The notes under the pieces: generated by a model
What the model was told of the DNA's origin: nothing
Database searches by the model: none
What the model saw: the letters and a program-made list of their open reading frames with translations, nothing else
Origin: Actinomadura flavalba DSM 45200
GTDB taxonomy: Bacteria; Actinomycetota; Actinomycetes; Streptosporangiales; Streptosporangiaceae
DNA length: 64,000 nt
NCBI RefSeq assembly: GCF_000374305.1
Contig: NZ_KB894097.1
Location: forward strand, 350,753 to 414,752
Direction of reading: 5' to 3'
Shown here: one piece after another, positions 41,308-49,301 of the stretch
Position numbering within the stretch: the first letter of the stretch is position 1
Layout: the number at the start of each line of letters is the position of its first letter
Made by a program: the position numbers and the translations under genes

Positions 41308-42780
41308 TCAGTCCTTGCCGCGAGCCGCGACCCACTCCAGGTTCCAGCCGTACGCCTGGTCGACCGACATCTTGCCCCAGCGCGGACGGCCCGGCGGCGG
41401 CGGCACGAACCGGCCCTCGCGGCGGACGACCAGCTCGCCGTTCACGTTCTCGATGAGCGCGAGGACGGCGTCGCGGGACGCGTCGGAGCAGTCGTCCATG
41501 CGCATCTCGATGGGCGGCGCGCCGACCGGGTACAGCGTGGCGATGGCGTCGAGGCCGCGGAAGTCGTCGGCGCCGTCGTAGATCTCGGCGAAGACCAGGA
41601 TGCGGCGGAACTTCGCGGTGTGGTCGAGGTTGATCGTGAGGTTCTCGCCCGCCGCGACGGCGCCGGTGCGGTCGTCCTTGTCGAGCTGGATGAACGGCGC
41701 CTTCTGGAGGCTGCCCATGTCGCCCAGGGCGTGGATGATGCCCTTGCGGCCGTCCTGGAGTTCCCACAGGCAGCACAGGTCGAGGTCGAGGTCGTGGCCC
41801 CGGCGGCGCTTGCCGAACAGGCCGGTGGCGACGCCCGCGCGGGCCGTCCAGTTCAGGTTGACGCGCATGTTGCCGGACGTGGCGCCGTGCTTGGTCAGCG
41901 ACACCGACGGCGCGTTCTTCGTCAGCGAGATCGCCCCGCCGCCCGACGGCGCCGCCTGCCGCCCACCCGGCGGAGGCGTGTACTGCCCACCCGGCGGCGG
42001 AGGCGGCGGGGCGTACTGACCGCCGGGCGGAGGCGGAGGCGGGTAAGCACCGCTGGGCGGGGGCGCGTACTGGCCGGGCGGTGTGGGGGCGCCACCGGCC
42101 GGAGGGGCGTACTGGCCGGGCGGCGTGGGTGCGCTACCAGGCGGCGGGGCGTACTGACCGGGCGGGGGCGTGTGAGCGCCGCCGGGCGGGGGCGTGTACT
42201 GCTGCGCGGGCGGCGGAGGCGGCGTGTGCTGCGGCGGCGCGGATGGCGGGGCCGGGGCTTCGTCGACCGTGATGCCGAAGTCGGTGGCGAGCCCGGCCAG
42301 CCCCGAGTCGTAGCCCTGGCCGACGGCGCGGAACTTCCACGCGCCCTGACGCCGGTACAGCTCCCCGAGGACGAACGCCGTCTCGGTGGTGGCGCCGGGG
42401 CTGTCGAACCGGGCGATCTCCGCGCCGGACGCGGCGTCCAGCACCCGCACGTACAGGCCCTGGAACTGCCCGAACGTGCCGCCGTCCGCCGAGGCGGCCA
42501 CGACGACCTTCTCGACGGCGGGTTCGACCCGCGCCAGGTCCACGGCGAGCACGTCGCGCACCTCGGCCCCGCGCTGCTTGCCCTCGTGCCGCACGGCGCC
42601 CGACGCGTGCGCGGGCTGGTTGTAGAAGACGAAGTCGTCGTCGGACCGCACGCGGCCGGCGTCGGTCACGAGCAGCGCGGACGCGTCCGCGTCCGGAACG
42701 CCCATCCCGCTGCGCCACCCGAGCTCCACCCGCACCGAGGCGGCGGACACCGGGGTGTTGGCGCCCTTCTGCATGGACAT
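41308..42780 (-). CDS. Two-domain TerD-family protein with proline-rich linker
   Basis: A 490-residue stress protein with two calcium-binding TerD domains. The first (about 1-180) shows ELGWRSGMGVPDADASALLVTDAGRVRSDDDFVFYNQ; the second (about 295-490) shows VNLNWTARAGVATGLFGKRRRGHDLDLDLCCLWEL, INLDHTAKFRRILVFAEIYDG and the DDCSDASRDAVLALIENVNGEL end. A linker of about 100 residues rich in Pro/Gly/Gln/Tyr (PPPGQYAPP repeats) joins them. TerD proteins occur in tellurite resistance and membrane stress systems; no other ter gene is adjacent. ATG 42780 is preceded by AGGAGGAGG. Confidence 0.92.
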   Translation of the reverse strand: MSMQKGANTPVSAASVRVELGWRSGMGVPDADASALLVTDAGRVRSDDDFVFYNQPAHASGAVRHEGKQRGAEVRDVLAVDLARVEPAVEKVVVAASADGGTFGQFQGLYVRVLDAASGAEIARFDSPGATTETAFVLGELYRRQGAWKFRAVGQGYDSGLAGLATDFGITVDEAPAPPSAPPQHTPPPPPAQQYTPPPGGAHTPPPGQYAPPPGSAPTPPGQYAPPAGGAPTPPGQYAPPPSGAYPPPPPPGGQYAPPPPPPGGQYTPPPGGRQAAPSGGGAISLTKNAPSVSLTKHGATSGNMRVNLNWTARAGVATGLFGKRRRGHDLDLDLCCLWELQDGRKGIIHALGDMGSLQKAPFIQLDKDDRTGAVAAGENLTINLDHTAKFRRILVFAEIYDGADDFRGLDAIATLYPVGAPPIEMRMDDCSDASRDAVLALIENVNGELVVRREGRFVPPPPGRPRWGKMSVDQAYGWNLEWVAARGKD

Positions 42781-42866
42781 GTCGCGTTCCTCCTCCTGCC
42801 GGACGGCGTCCGGTCCCTCGTCGTCGGAGACGGACGACGCGGCCGAGAGGTTCCCGGACCGCGACG

Positions 42867-43832
42867 TCAGCGCGTCCGGCCGCGCGCCTTCAGCGGCGTG
42901 GCCGGCAGCGGCGGCGCGGGCAGCGGCGGCCCCGCGTACCCGTGGACGGTCCCGAACCGCTCCCCCGCGTTCCACTGCGCGCTCGCCTGCGCGATCTCCT
43001 CGCCGGTACGCCCGACGAAGTTCCACCACATGACGAGCCTCTCGGCGAACGGCTCCCCGCCGAGCAGCACGAACCCGGCGTCACCGTACGCGCGCAGCGG
43101 CAGCTCGCGCCGCCCGCAGCCGAGATACAGCATCGATCCGGGCGCGAGCCGAACGCCGTCCACGTCGGTCTCGCCCGACATCGTCAGCACCGCGTACTCG
43201 AAGTCGGGCTCCAGCGGGACGGCGACCTCAGCCCCGTCGCGCAGCGTGACGTCCGCGCCGACGATCGGCGTGAACGTGCGTCCCGGCGAGACGGCGCCGT
43301 CGAACGCGCCGAGGACGACGGTCGCGTCGAACCCGCCGCCGGTGACGCGCGGCAGGTCGCCGTGGTGCTCGAACGCGGGCTCGGTGTGGCGGTGCTCGTC
43401 CGGCAGCGCCACCCAGAGCTGCGCGCCGTGCAGGACCCGCGAATGGTCGGCGGGCGACTCCTCCGAGTGCGCGATGCCGCGTCCCGCCGTCATCAGCCCC
43501 AGCTCGCGCGGCCGGACCGTCTGGAGGCTGCCGAGGCTGTCCCGGTGCAGCACTTCGCCGCCGTGCAGCCAGCTCACCGTCTGCAACCCGATGTGCGGAT
43601 GCGGCGGCACCTGCATGCCGGGTTCGCCCGCGATGTCGTCCGGCCCGTAGTGGTCGACGAAGCACCACGCCCCGACCATCCGCCGCCCCAGGCTCGGCAG
43701 CAGCCGCCGCACGACCGTGCTCTCCCCCAGCGGCACGTCCCGCGCCCGCAGGACCTCCCGCACCGGCGCGGCCGACACCTCGTCCCGGCCCCCGGTCCGC
43801 ACCGCCTCGGGCCGCACGTCCAGATCGCTCAA
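42867..43832 (-). CDS. Pirin-family protein
   Basis: A 321-residue bicupin of the pirin family. The metal-binding N-terminal cupin shows MVGAWCFVDHYGPDD, PHPHIGLQTVSWLHGGEVLHRDSLGS and TAGRGIAHSEESP, carrying the His/Glu ligands. The C-terminal cupin (about 190-290) is less conserved. Some bacterial pirins have quercetinase activity or bind enzymes of central metabolism; which applies is unknown. TTG at 43830-43832 is chosen because GAGGAGGA lies at a good distance upstream. The tail (PAPPLPATPLKARGRTR) is a disordered basic extension. Confidence 0.92.
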   Translation of the reverse strand: MSDLDVRPEAVRTGGRDEVSAAPVREVLRARDVPLGESTVVRRLLPSLGRRMVGAWCFVDHYGPDDIAGEPGMQVPPHPHIGLQTVSWLHGGEVLHRDSLGSLQTVRPRELGLMTAGRGIAHSEESPADHSRVLHGAQLWVALPDEHRHTEPAFEHHGDLPRVTGGGFDATVVLGAFDGAVSPGRTFTPIVGADVTLRDGAEVAVPLEPDFEYAVLTMSGETDVDGVRLAPGSMLYLGCGRRELPLRAYGDAGFVLLGGEPFAERLVMWWNFVGRTGEEIAQASAQWNAGERFGTVHGYAGPPLPAPPLPATPLKARGRTR

Positions 43833-43876
43833 CGCCGTCCTCCTCGCTCGCCGGACCTCTCACGCTAACGCCGAAA

Positions 43877-43902
43877 GGGGGAACCGGCGGACCGGTCCCC
43901 CC
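43877..43902 (-). terminator. Hairpin after nrdJ
   Basis: Stem GGGGG-(A)-ACCGG / CCGGT-CCCCC with a one-base bulge and CGGA loop, about 20 bases past the nrdJ stop in its direction of transcription. Confidence 0.7.
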
Positions 43903-43921
43903 TCGTGCCGGACGCGTCAGG

Positions 43922-46750
43922 CTAGCTGCAACCGCTGGTGGAGCCGCAGCCCTCGCAGACGTAGCAGCTTCCCGCCGGGCGCATCTTGGTGCCGCAGGTC
44001 ATGCAGAGCGGCGCGTCGGCGGTGCGGCCCTGGACCGCCTCCAGAGAGGACGGCTGCGGCGTCGCGGGAGCCGGGGCGGCGGCCGGGCGCGGCTCGGACG
44101 GCGGGGTGATCTCCGCCGTCTGGGCGAGCATGTCGTGCTCGACGTCCGCGTCGGCGTGCAGGGTCGCCGGGTCTTCGCCGTTGGCCTGCATGGCGCGCTC
44201 GGCGGCGGTGAAGATGCCGAGTTCGGCGCGCTGGTCGAACGGCATGTTGTCCAGCGCGAGACGGCGGAAGATGTAGTCCATCACCGACGTCGCCATGCGG
44301 ATGTCCGGGTCGTCGGTCATGCCCGCCGGCTCGAACCGCATGTTGGTGAACTTCTCCACCCAGGTCTCCAGCGGCACGCCGTACTGGAGGCTGATGGAGA
44401 TCGCCATGGAGAACGCGTCCATCACGCCAGCGAGCGTCGAACCCTGCTTGCCGAGCTTGAGGAACACCTCGCCCAGGCCGTCGTCGGGGTAGGACGACGC
44501 CGTCATGTAGCCCTCGGCGCCCGCCACCGAGAACCGCGTCACCGTCGCCGGGCGCTGCTTGGGCAGCCGCTTGCGGACCGGACGCGGCGGCTCGGCCACC
44601 GCGACCGCGGCGGGTGCCGGGGCGGCCTTCTCCTTCTTGCCCGCCGCCGACAGCGGCTGGCCCACCTTGCAGTTGTCGCGGTAGATCGCCAGCGCCTTCA
44701 GGCCCAGCTTCCAGCCCTCGAAGTACACCTTCTCGATGTCCTCGATGGTGGCCTGCTCCGGCATGTTCACCGTCTTGGAGATCGCGCCCGACAGGAACGG
44801 CTGCACGGCCGCCATCATCCGGACGTGGCCCATCGGCGGGATCGCCCGCTCACCCATCGCGCAGTCGAACACCTCGTAGTGCTCCAGGCGCAGGCCGGGA
44901 GCGTCGACGACGTGGCCGTTCTCGGAGATGTACTCGACGATCGCCTCGATCTGCTCCTGCTGGTAGCCGAGGTTCCTCAGCGCACGCGGGACCGTGTGGT
45001 TCACGATCTGCATCGAGCCGCCGCCGACGAGCTTCTTGAACTTCACCAGCGCCAGGTCGGGCTCGATGCCGGTGGTGTCGCAGTCCATCATGAGGCCGAT
45101 GGTGCCGGTCGGCGCGAGCAGCGACGCCTGCGCGTTGCGGTAGCCGTTCTTCTCACCGGTCTTCAGGCACTCGGCCCACTGCTTCGCGGCGGCGGCGTGC
45201 AGCGACGCGTCCATCGTGTCCAGGGGACGGACGTCGTCGTTGGCGGCGGCGTGCTTGCGCATGACGCGCTTGTGCGCCTCGGCGTTGCGCGCGTAGCCCG
45301 CGTACGGGCCGACGACGCCCGCCAGCTCCGCCGAACGGCGGTAGGCGACGCCCGTCATCAGCGAGGTGATCGCCGCCGCGAGCGACCGGCCGCCCTCGGA
45401 GTCGTAGGCGTGGCCCGTCGCCATCAGCAGCGCGCCCAGGTTGGCGTAGCCGATGCCGAGCTGCCGGTAGTCGCGGGTCGTCTCGCCGATCTTCTCGGTC
45501 GGGAAGTCGGCGAACGTGATGGAGATGTCCATCGCGGTGATGACCAGCTCGGTGAGCTTGACGAACCGCTCCACGTCGAACACGTCGTTCGCGTCGAGGA
45601 ACGTCAGCAGGTTGATGCTGGCCAGGTTGCACGACGAGTTGTCCAGCGACATGTACTCCGAGCACGGGTTCGACGCGGTGATGCGGCCCGTCTCGGGGTT
45701 GGTGTGCCAGTCGTTGATGACGTCGTCGTACTGGATGCCGGGGTCGGCGCACTCCCAGGCGGCCTTGGCCATGAGGCGGAACAGGTCCTTGGCGGACACC
45801 GTCTCCACGACCTCGCCCGTCATCCGGGCGCGCAGCGCGAAGTCGCCGCCGCTCTCGACGGCGCGCATGAACTCGTCCGACACGCGGACCGAGTTGTTGG
45901 CGTTCTGGTACTGGACGCTGCCGATGTCCTTGCCGCCGAGGTCCATGTCGAACCCGGCGTCGCGCAGCGCGCGGATCTTGTCCTCCTCGCGCGCCTTGGT
46001 CTCGATGAACTCCGCGACGTCGGGGTGGTCCACGTCGAGGACGACCATCTTGGCGGCCCGCCGCGTCGCGCCGCCGGACTTGATCGTCCCGGCGGAGGCG
46101 TCGGCGCCGCGCATGAACGACACCGGGCCGGACGCGGTGCCGCCCGAGGACAGCAGTTCCTTGGACGAGCGGATGCGCGACAGGTTCAGGCCCGCGCCGG
46201 ACCCGCCCTTGAAGATGATCCCCTCTTCCTTGTACCACTCCAGGATCGACTCCATCGTGTCGTCGACCGACAGGATGAAGCACGCCGAGACCTGCTGCGG
46301 CGACTTGGTGCCGACGTTGAACCAGACCGGCGAGTTGAAGCTGAAGAGCTGGTGCGCCAGGGCGTACGTCAGCTCGTGCTCGAAGATCTCCGCGTCCTCG
46401 GGCGTGGCGAAGTAGCCCTGCTCGCGGCCCGTCGTCGCGTACATGCCGACGACGCGGTCGATGAGCTGCTTGAGGCTCCATTCGCGCGCCGGAGTGCCGA
46501 CGGCGCCCCGGAAGTACTTGGACGTGACGATGTTCACCGCGTTCAGCGACCAGAAGTCGGGGAACTCGACGCCGCGCTGCTCGAAGTTGACCGAGCCGTC
46601 GCGCCAGTTCGTCATGACGACGTCGCGGCGCTCCCAGCGGATCTCGTCGTACGGGTGCACGCCGGGCGTGGTGAAGATCCGTTCGACCTTCAGCCCCTTG
46701 CGGCCCCCCTTGCCCCGCTTGGCCGCCGAACCGCTCACCGTCTCCGTCAT
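43922..46750 (-). CDS. nrdJ: Class II (B12-dependent) ribonucleotide reductase
   Basis: A 942-residue adenosylcobalamin-dependent reductase that makes deoxyribonucleotides without oxygen. The substrate site shows the FNSPVWFNVG and QVSACFILSVDD segments, the thiyl-radical loop NPCSEYMSLDNSSCNLASINL, PTGTIGLMMDCDTTGIEP, and the C-terminal extension with TCGTKMRPAGSCYVCEGCGSTSGCS, a zinc site plus redox-active end cysteines. Residues around 720-760 form an Ala/Pro-rich linker before a second conserved domain (SSYPDDGLGEVFLKLGKQGSTLAGVM). ATG 46748-46750 follows GGAGGGGGAAG. It lies 131 bases after nrdR on the same strand. Confidence 0.96.
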   Translation of the reverse strand: MTETVSGSAAKRGKGGRKGLKVERIFTTPGVHPYDEIRWERRDVVMTNWRDGSVNFEQRGVEFPDFWSLNAVNIVTSKYFRGAVGTPAREWSLKQLIDRVVGMYATTGREQGYFATPEDAEIFEHELTYALAHQLFSFNSPVWFNVGTKSPQQVSACFILSVDDTMESILEWYKEEGIIFKGGSGAGLNLSRIRSSKELLSSGGTASGPVSFMRGADASAGTIKSGGATRRAAKMVVLDVDHPDVAEFIETKAREEDKIRALRDAGFDMDLGGKDIGSVQYQNANNSVRVSDEFMRAVESGGDFALRARMTGEVVETVSAKDLFRLMAKAAWECADPGIQYDDVINDWHTNPETGRITASNPCSEYMSLDNSSCNLASINLLTFLDANDVFDVERFVKLTELVITAMDISITFADFPTEKIGETTRDYRQLGIGYANLGALLMATGHAYDSEGGRSLAAAITSLMTGVAYRRSAELAGVVGPYAGYARNAEAHKRVMRKHAAANDDVRPLDTMDASLHAAAAKQWAECLKTGEKNGYRNAQASLLAPTGTIGLMMDCDTTGIEPDLALVKFKKLVGGGSMQIVNHTVPRALRNLGYQQEQIEAIVEYISENGHVVDAPGLRLEHYEVFDCAMGERAIPPMGHVRMMAAVQPFLSGAISKTVNMPEQATIEDIEKVYFEGWKLGLKALAIYRDNCKVGQPLSAAGKKEKAAPAPAAVAVAEPPRPVRKRLPKQRPATVTRFSVAGAEGYMTASSYPDDGLGEVFLKLGKQGSTLAGVMDAFSMAISISLQYGVPLETWVEKFTNMRFEPAGMTDDPDIRMATSVMDYIFRRLALDNMPFDQRAELGIFTAAERAMQANGEDPATLHADADVEHDMLAQTAEITPPSEPRPAAAPAPATPQPSSLEAVQGRTADAPLCMTCGTKMRPAGSCYVCEGCGSTSGCS

Positions 46751-46803
46751 GGACTTCCCCCTCCGGACCCGCCGCATTCGGGTCCTGTTGGAACAACGTC
46801 TGA

Positions 46804-46828
46804 CCAGGACCGGATCATCCGGTCCTGG
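46804..46828. repeat. Perfect palindromic hairpin between nrdR and nrdJ
   Basis: Eleven-base arms CCAGGACCGGA and TCCGGTCCTGG around the three-base centre TCA. It lies in the nrdR-nrdJ gap and could attenuate or process the joint transcript, or stop nrdR. In the minus direction it is followed by CAGACGTTGTTCC, with no clear T-run. Confidence 0.75.
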
Positions 46829-46881
46829 GGTGCTGCCTCTGTGCTGATGGAAGGTGCCGCCCGGCGGCGACCACCGGCGTT

Positions 46882-47352
46882 CTAGCCGGACGGCGCCGGA
46901 CCGGCGGGCTGACCGCCGCGCAGGGTCTCGATCTCCCGGGCGAAGTCGTCGAGCGACTCGAAGCTCCGGTAGACCGAGGCGAATCTGAGGTAGGCGACCT
47001 CGTCCAGCTCCCCGAGCGGCCCGAGAATCGCCAGACCCACCTCGTTCGAGGGGATCTCGGCGATGCCGGTGCCGCGGATCGCCTCCTCGACGCGCTGGCC
47101 GAGCTTGGCGAGCGCGTCCTCGTCGACCGGGCGCCCCTGGCAGGCCCTGCGCACCCCGGCGATGATCTTCTCGCGGGAGAACGGCTCGGTGACCCCGCTG
47201 CGCTTGGCCACCATGAGGAGCACGTTCTCCTGGGTGGTGAACCGCTTGCCGCACTCCGGGCAGGAGCGACGCCGCCGGATGGCGGCTCCGTCCTCGGTGG
47301 AGCGGCTGTCGATCACGCGGCTGTCGGGGTTGCGGCAGAACGGGCAGTGCAC
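46882..47352 (-). CDS. nrdR: Ribonucleotide reductase repressor NrdR
   Basis: A 156-residue repressor of ribonucleotide reductase genes. The N-terminal zinc ribbon is HCPFCRNPDSRVIDSR...CPECGKRFTT; the ATP-cone senses ATP/dATP (VTEPFSREKIIAGVRRACQGRPVDEDAL). The start is the GTG at 47350-47352, giving VHCPFCR; the frame upstream is open but lacks conservation. NrdR binds tandem boxes in front of ribonucleotide reductase operons, and two such boxes lie upstream at 47395-47441, so the nrdR-nrdJ unit is probably autoregulated. Confidence 0.96.
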   Translation of the reverse strand: MHCPFCRNPDSRVIDSRSTEDGAAIRRRRSCPECGKRFTTQENVLLMVAKRSGVTEPFSREKIIAGVRRACQGRPVDEDALAKLGQRVEEAIRGTGIAEIPSNEVGLAILGPLGELDEVAYLRFASVYRSFESLDDFAREIETLRGGQPAGPAPSG

Positions 47353-47394
47353 GCGTTCCCCCCATCCCTGACAGTTGCCAACCGACCCACGGGA

Positions 47395-47410
47395 ACACAA
47401 CCTGTGGATA
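47395..47410. promoter_or_regulatory. NrdR box 1 (with overlapping DnaA box)
   Basis: The 16-base element ACACAACCTGTGGATA matches the NrdR consensus acaCwAtATaTwGtgt well in its left half and weakly in its right. The sequence TGTGGATAA at 47403-47411, overlapping its right half, reads TTATCCACA on the other strand, a perfect DnaA box. Confidence 0.55.
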
Positions 47411-47425
47411 AGAACATCTGTGTAA

Positions 47426-47441
47426 TTACTAGATGTTGTGG
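47426..47441. promoter_or_regulatory. NrdR box 2
   Basis: The 16-base element TTACTAGATGTTGTGG matches the NrdR box pattern. It starts exactly 31 bases after box 1, the spacing expected for two boxes on the same face of the helix about three turns apart. Both lie 43-90 bases upstream of the nrdR start. Confidence 0.65.
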
Positions 47442-47621
47442 TCAACCGTAAGGGGCGGGCGGGGGCTGCGCAAGCCGGATCGCGAGCCACGTCCGTAGAC
47501 CCTGGTCACATCGCGTCTCCCGCGTTCCGGGCCGGGCGTGTCGCGGCCGGACGATCACTCCCGGCGACCACCGGACCGTCTCCGACCTGCCCGAACACCC
47601 CGGTGAACATACCCCGTCGGC

Positions 47622-49115
47622 TCAGGGGACGCGCAGCCGCTGGCCCGGCTGGACGATCGTCGTGCCGAGCCCGTTCAACGCGACGATCCGGCGTACGAGC
47701 GCCCCCGCGTCGCCCCCGGGATCACGTCGTTCCGCGATCCCCCACAGCGTGTCGCGCTCCCCCACGACGACCTCCAAGACGGGCCGCGGCGCCGCCGCGA
47801 CCGGAGCGGCGGCGGCCGGTTCCCCGCCCGCCCGCGCGGCGGAGCACCCCGCCGCCCACCCCGTCCCGAGAAGCGCGGCGGCGAACAACAGCACGACGAG
47901 CGCCCGCCCCCGCCGCGTCAACCGCACCCCGCCCCGACGCCGCCCCGTGGACCGAGCCCCCGCCCCCGGCCCCGCACCCGGCCGCCCCCGCACGACCCGC
48001 GCTGCCCCCGACCCCGACACACCGGAACCCGGCACGCCCCGCCGCCGCGACCCCGAGCGTCCCACCGCCCCACGCGACGCGGCCGACCCCAACGCAGACG
48101 AACCGCCCACCAGCCGCTCCGCCACAGCCGAACGCTGCCCGGCCGGGCCCTGCGCGGCCGAGCGGGGCGCGGATGAGCGGGGCGCGGATGAGCGGGGCGC
48201 GGATGAGCGTGCCGCAGACCGCCCCGACGCGGCCGGGCGCTGCGCAGACGAGCGCGGCGCGGTCGGGCCCTGCGCGGTCGGGCCCTGCGCGGTCGGGCGC
48301 TGCGCAGACGAGCGCGGCGCGGACGAGCGCTGCACGGCCGGGCCTTGCGCGGTCGGGCCCTGCGCGGCCGGGCGCTGCGCGGCCGGGCGCTGCGCGGCCG
48401 GGCGCTGCGCGGATGAGCGCTGCGCGGACCGCCTCGACGGGGCCGTGCTCGGCGCGGCCGGGCGCTGCACGGCCGGGCGCTGCACGGCCGGGCTCGGCGC
48501 GGCCGGACGCTGCACGGCCGGGCTCGGCGCGGCCGGGCGCTGCCCCGATGGCGTCGGGCTCGGCGCGGTCGGGTGTTGTGCGGGCGAGCGCGGCGCGGAC
48601 GGACGTGACGCGGACGGACGTTGCGCGGCCGGGCGCTGCGCGGACGGGCGCTGCGCGGACGGGCTCGGTGCGGCCGGGCTTGGAGCGGCCGGGCTTGGAG
48701 CGGCCGGGCGTTGTGCGGGCCGAGCTGACGGGGTCGGGGTCGGTGTCGTCGGGCGTTGCGAAGTCCCGCCGCGCGTGGACTGGCGCGGTGGGGTCGGGCG
48801 CGGGGTGGGCTGGCTTTCCGGTGGTCGGCGCGGTGGGAACGGGCGTGGGTCGGAGGAGGGCGGTACGGGGAGAGTCGGTGGGGTCCTGCGTGGCGCGGGC
48901 TGGTGGGTGGTGGATCTGCGGCGTGTGGAGGGGCGTGCGTCGCGCGGTTGTGGCGTGGGGCGGCGTGGGTCGGTGGTGGTCTGGGCCGGGTCGTGGTCGG
49001 GTCGGGTGTCGTGGGGTGGGGTGGCCGGGACCAGGCGGAGGTGGCCGCGGACGCCGGGCTGGTGGTGGGTGTGGTCGGGCGGGTCTGCGTACCCGCGTCG
49101 GAGCGAACCTGACAT
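47622..49115 (-). CDS. LysM-domain membrane protein of the LexA divergon
   Basis: A 497-residue protein from the ATG at 49115, which has GGGGG eight bases upstream. Residues 1-130 are Pro/Arg/Thr-rich; about 130-330 is a 5-residue repeat of the AQRPA/AQGPT/APRSS type. A basic stretch (VRLTRRGR) precedes one membrane helix (ALVVLLFAAALLGTGWAAG), and the last ~50 residues are a LysM domain (VVVGERDTLWGIAERRDP... IVALNGLGTTIVQPGQRLRVP) that would reach the cell wall. Divergent LysM genes beside lexA are common in actinomycetes and resemble YneA-type SOS division inhibitors. Only the last ~110 residues are typical for the family; the long N-terminus is unusual. Confidence 0.75.
   Translation of the reverse strand: MSGSLRRGYADPPDHTHHQPGVRGHLRLVPATPPHDTRPDHDPAQTTTDPRRPTPQPRDARPSTRRRSTTHQPAPRRTPPTLPVPPSSDPRPFPPRRPPESQPTPRPTPPRQSTRGGTSQRPTTPTPTPSARPAQRPAAPSPAAPSPAAPSPSAQRPSAQRPAAQRPSASRPSAPRSPAQHPTAPSPTPSGQRPAAPSPAVQRPAAPSPAVQRPAVQRPAAPSTAPSRRSAQRSSAQRPAAQRPAAQRPAAQGPTAQGPAVQRSSAPRSSAQRPTAQGPTAQGPTAPRSSAQRPAASGRSAARSSAPRSSAPRSSAPRSAAQGPAGQRSAVAERLVGGSSALGSAASRGAVGRSGSRRRGVPGSGVSGSGAARVVRGRPGAGPGAGARSTGRRRGGVRLTRRGRALVVLLFAAALLGTGWAAGCSAARAGGEPAAAAPVAAAPRPVLEVVVGERDTLWGIAERRDPGGDAGALVRRIVALNGLGTTIVQPGQRLRVP
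48130..48720 (-). repeat. 15-base tandem repeats in the LysM gene
   Basis: Dozens of imperfect 15-base units (GCGCGGCCGGGCGCT-like on the plus strand) encode five-residue AQRPA, AQGPT, VQRPA and APRSS motifs in the LysM protein. All keep the reading frame. The opposite strand is also open through the same region because of the repeat composition, which is a reason for caution about the protein. Confidence 0.85.
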
Positions 49116-49144
49116 GTTGGGCCCCCTTGCCGCCGATCGGGCGT

Positions 49145-49160
49145 TCGAACGCGTTTTCGA
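49145..49160. promoter_or_regulatory. SOS box candidate A
   Basis: TCGAAC-GCGT-TTTCGA matches the actinobacterial LexA box TCGAAC-N4-GTTCGA with one mismatch. It starts 30 bases upstream of the LysM gene and directly abuts candidate B. Confidence 0.6.
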
Positions 49161-49176
49161 TCGAACGCCTGTACGA
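49161..49176. promoter_or_regulatory. SOS box candidate B
   Basis: TCGAAC-GCCT-GTACGA matches the LexA box with one mismatch (GTACGA for GTTCGA). It starts one base after candidate A ends. Confidence 0.6.
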
Positions 49177-49215
49177 TGTTCTACCGCAGGCCGCGCAGGA
49201 TGACGAGTACCGACT

Positions 49216-49231
49216 TCGAACAATTGTTTGA
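49216..49231. promoter_or_regulatory. SOS box candidate C
   Basis: TCGAAC-AATT-GTTTGA matches the LexA box with one mismatch. It lies 70 bases upstream of lexA and 40 bases from B, so it can control lexA while A and B control the LysM gene. Confidence 0.75.
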
Positions 49232-49301
49232 TCACCGGCCGGGAACGCGATAGCGTTCGACGACGAGGAGTGACGGTTCCGGCGCTGGGAGGCGACGAGC
49301 G

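Noticed and set aside
46751..46881. Cobalamin riboswitch before nrdJ
   Set aside because: The gap is only 131 bases and lacks the B12-box; the palindrome there is a simple hairpin.
44135..46885. Open frame of over 900 codons on the plus strand opposite nrdJ
   Set aside because: Antisense shadow of a highly conserved gene with no domain of its own.
47662..49203. Plus-strand open frame through the repeat region opposite the LysM gene
   Set aside because: It starts without a ribosome site, lacks a domain, and only exists because the 15-base repeat is open in several frames; the minus strand has the LysM domain and SOS boxes.
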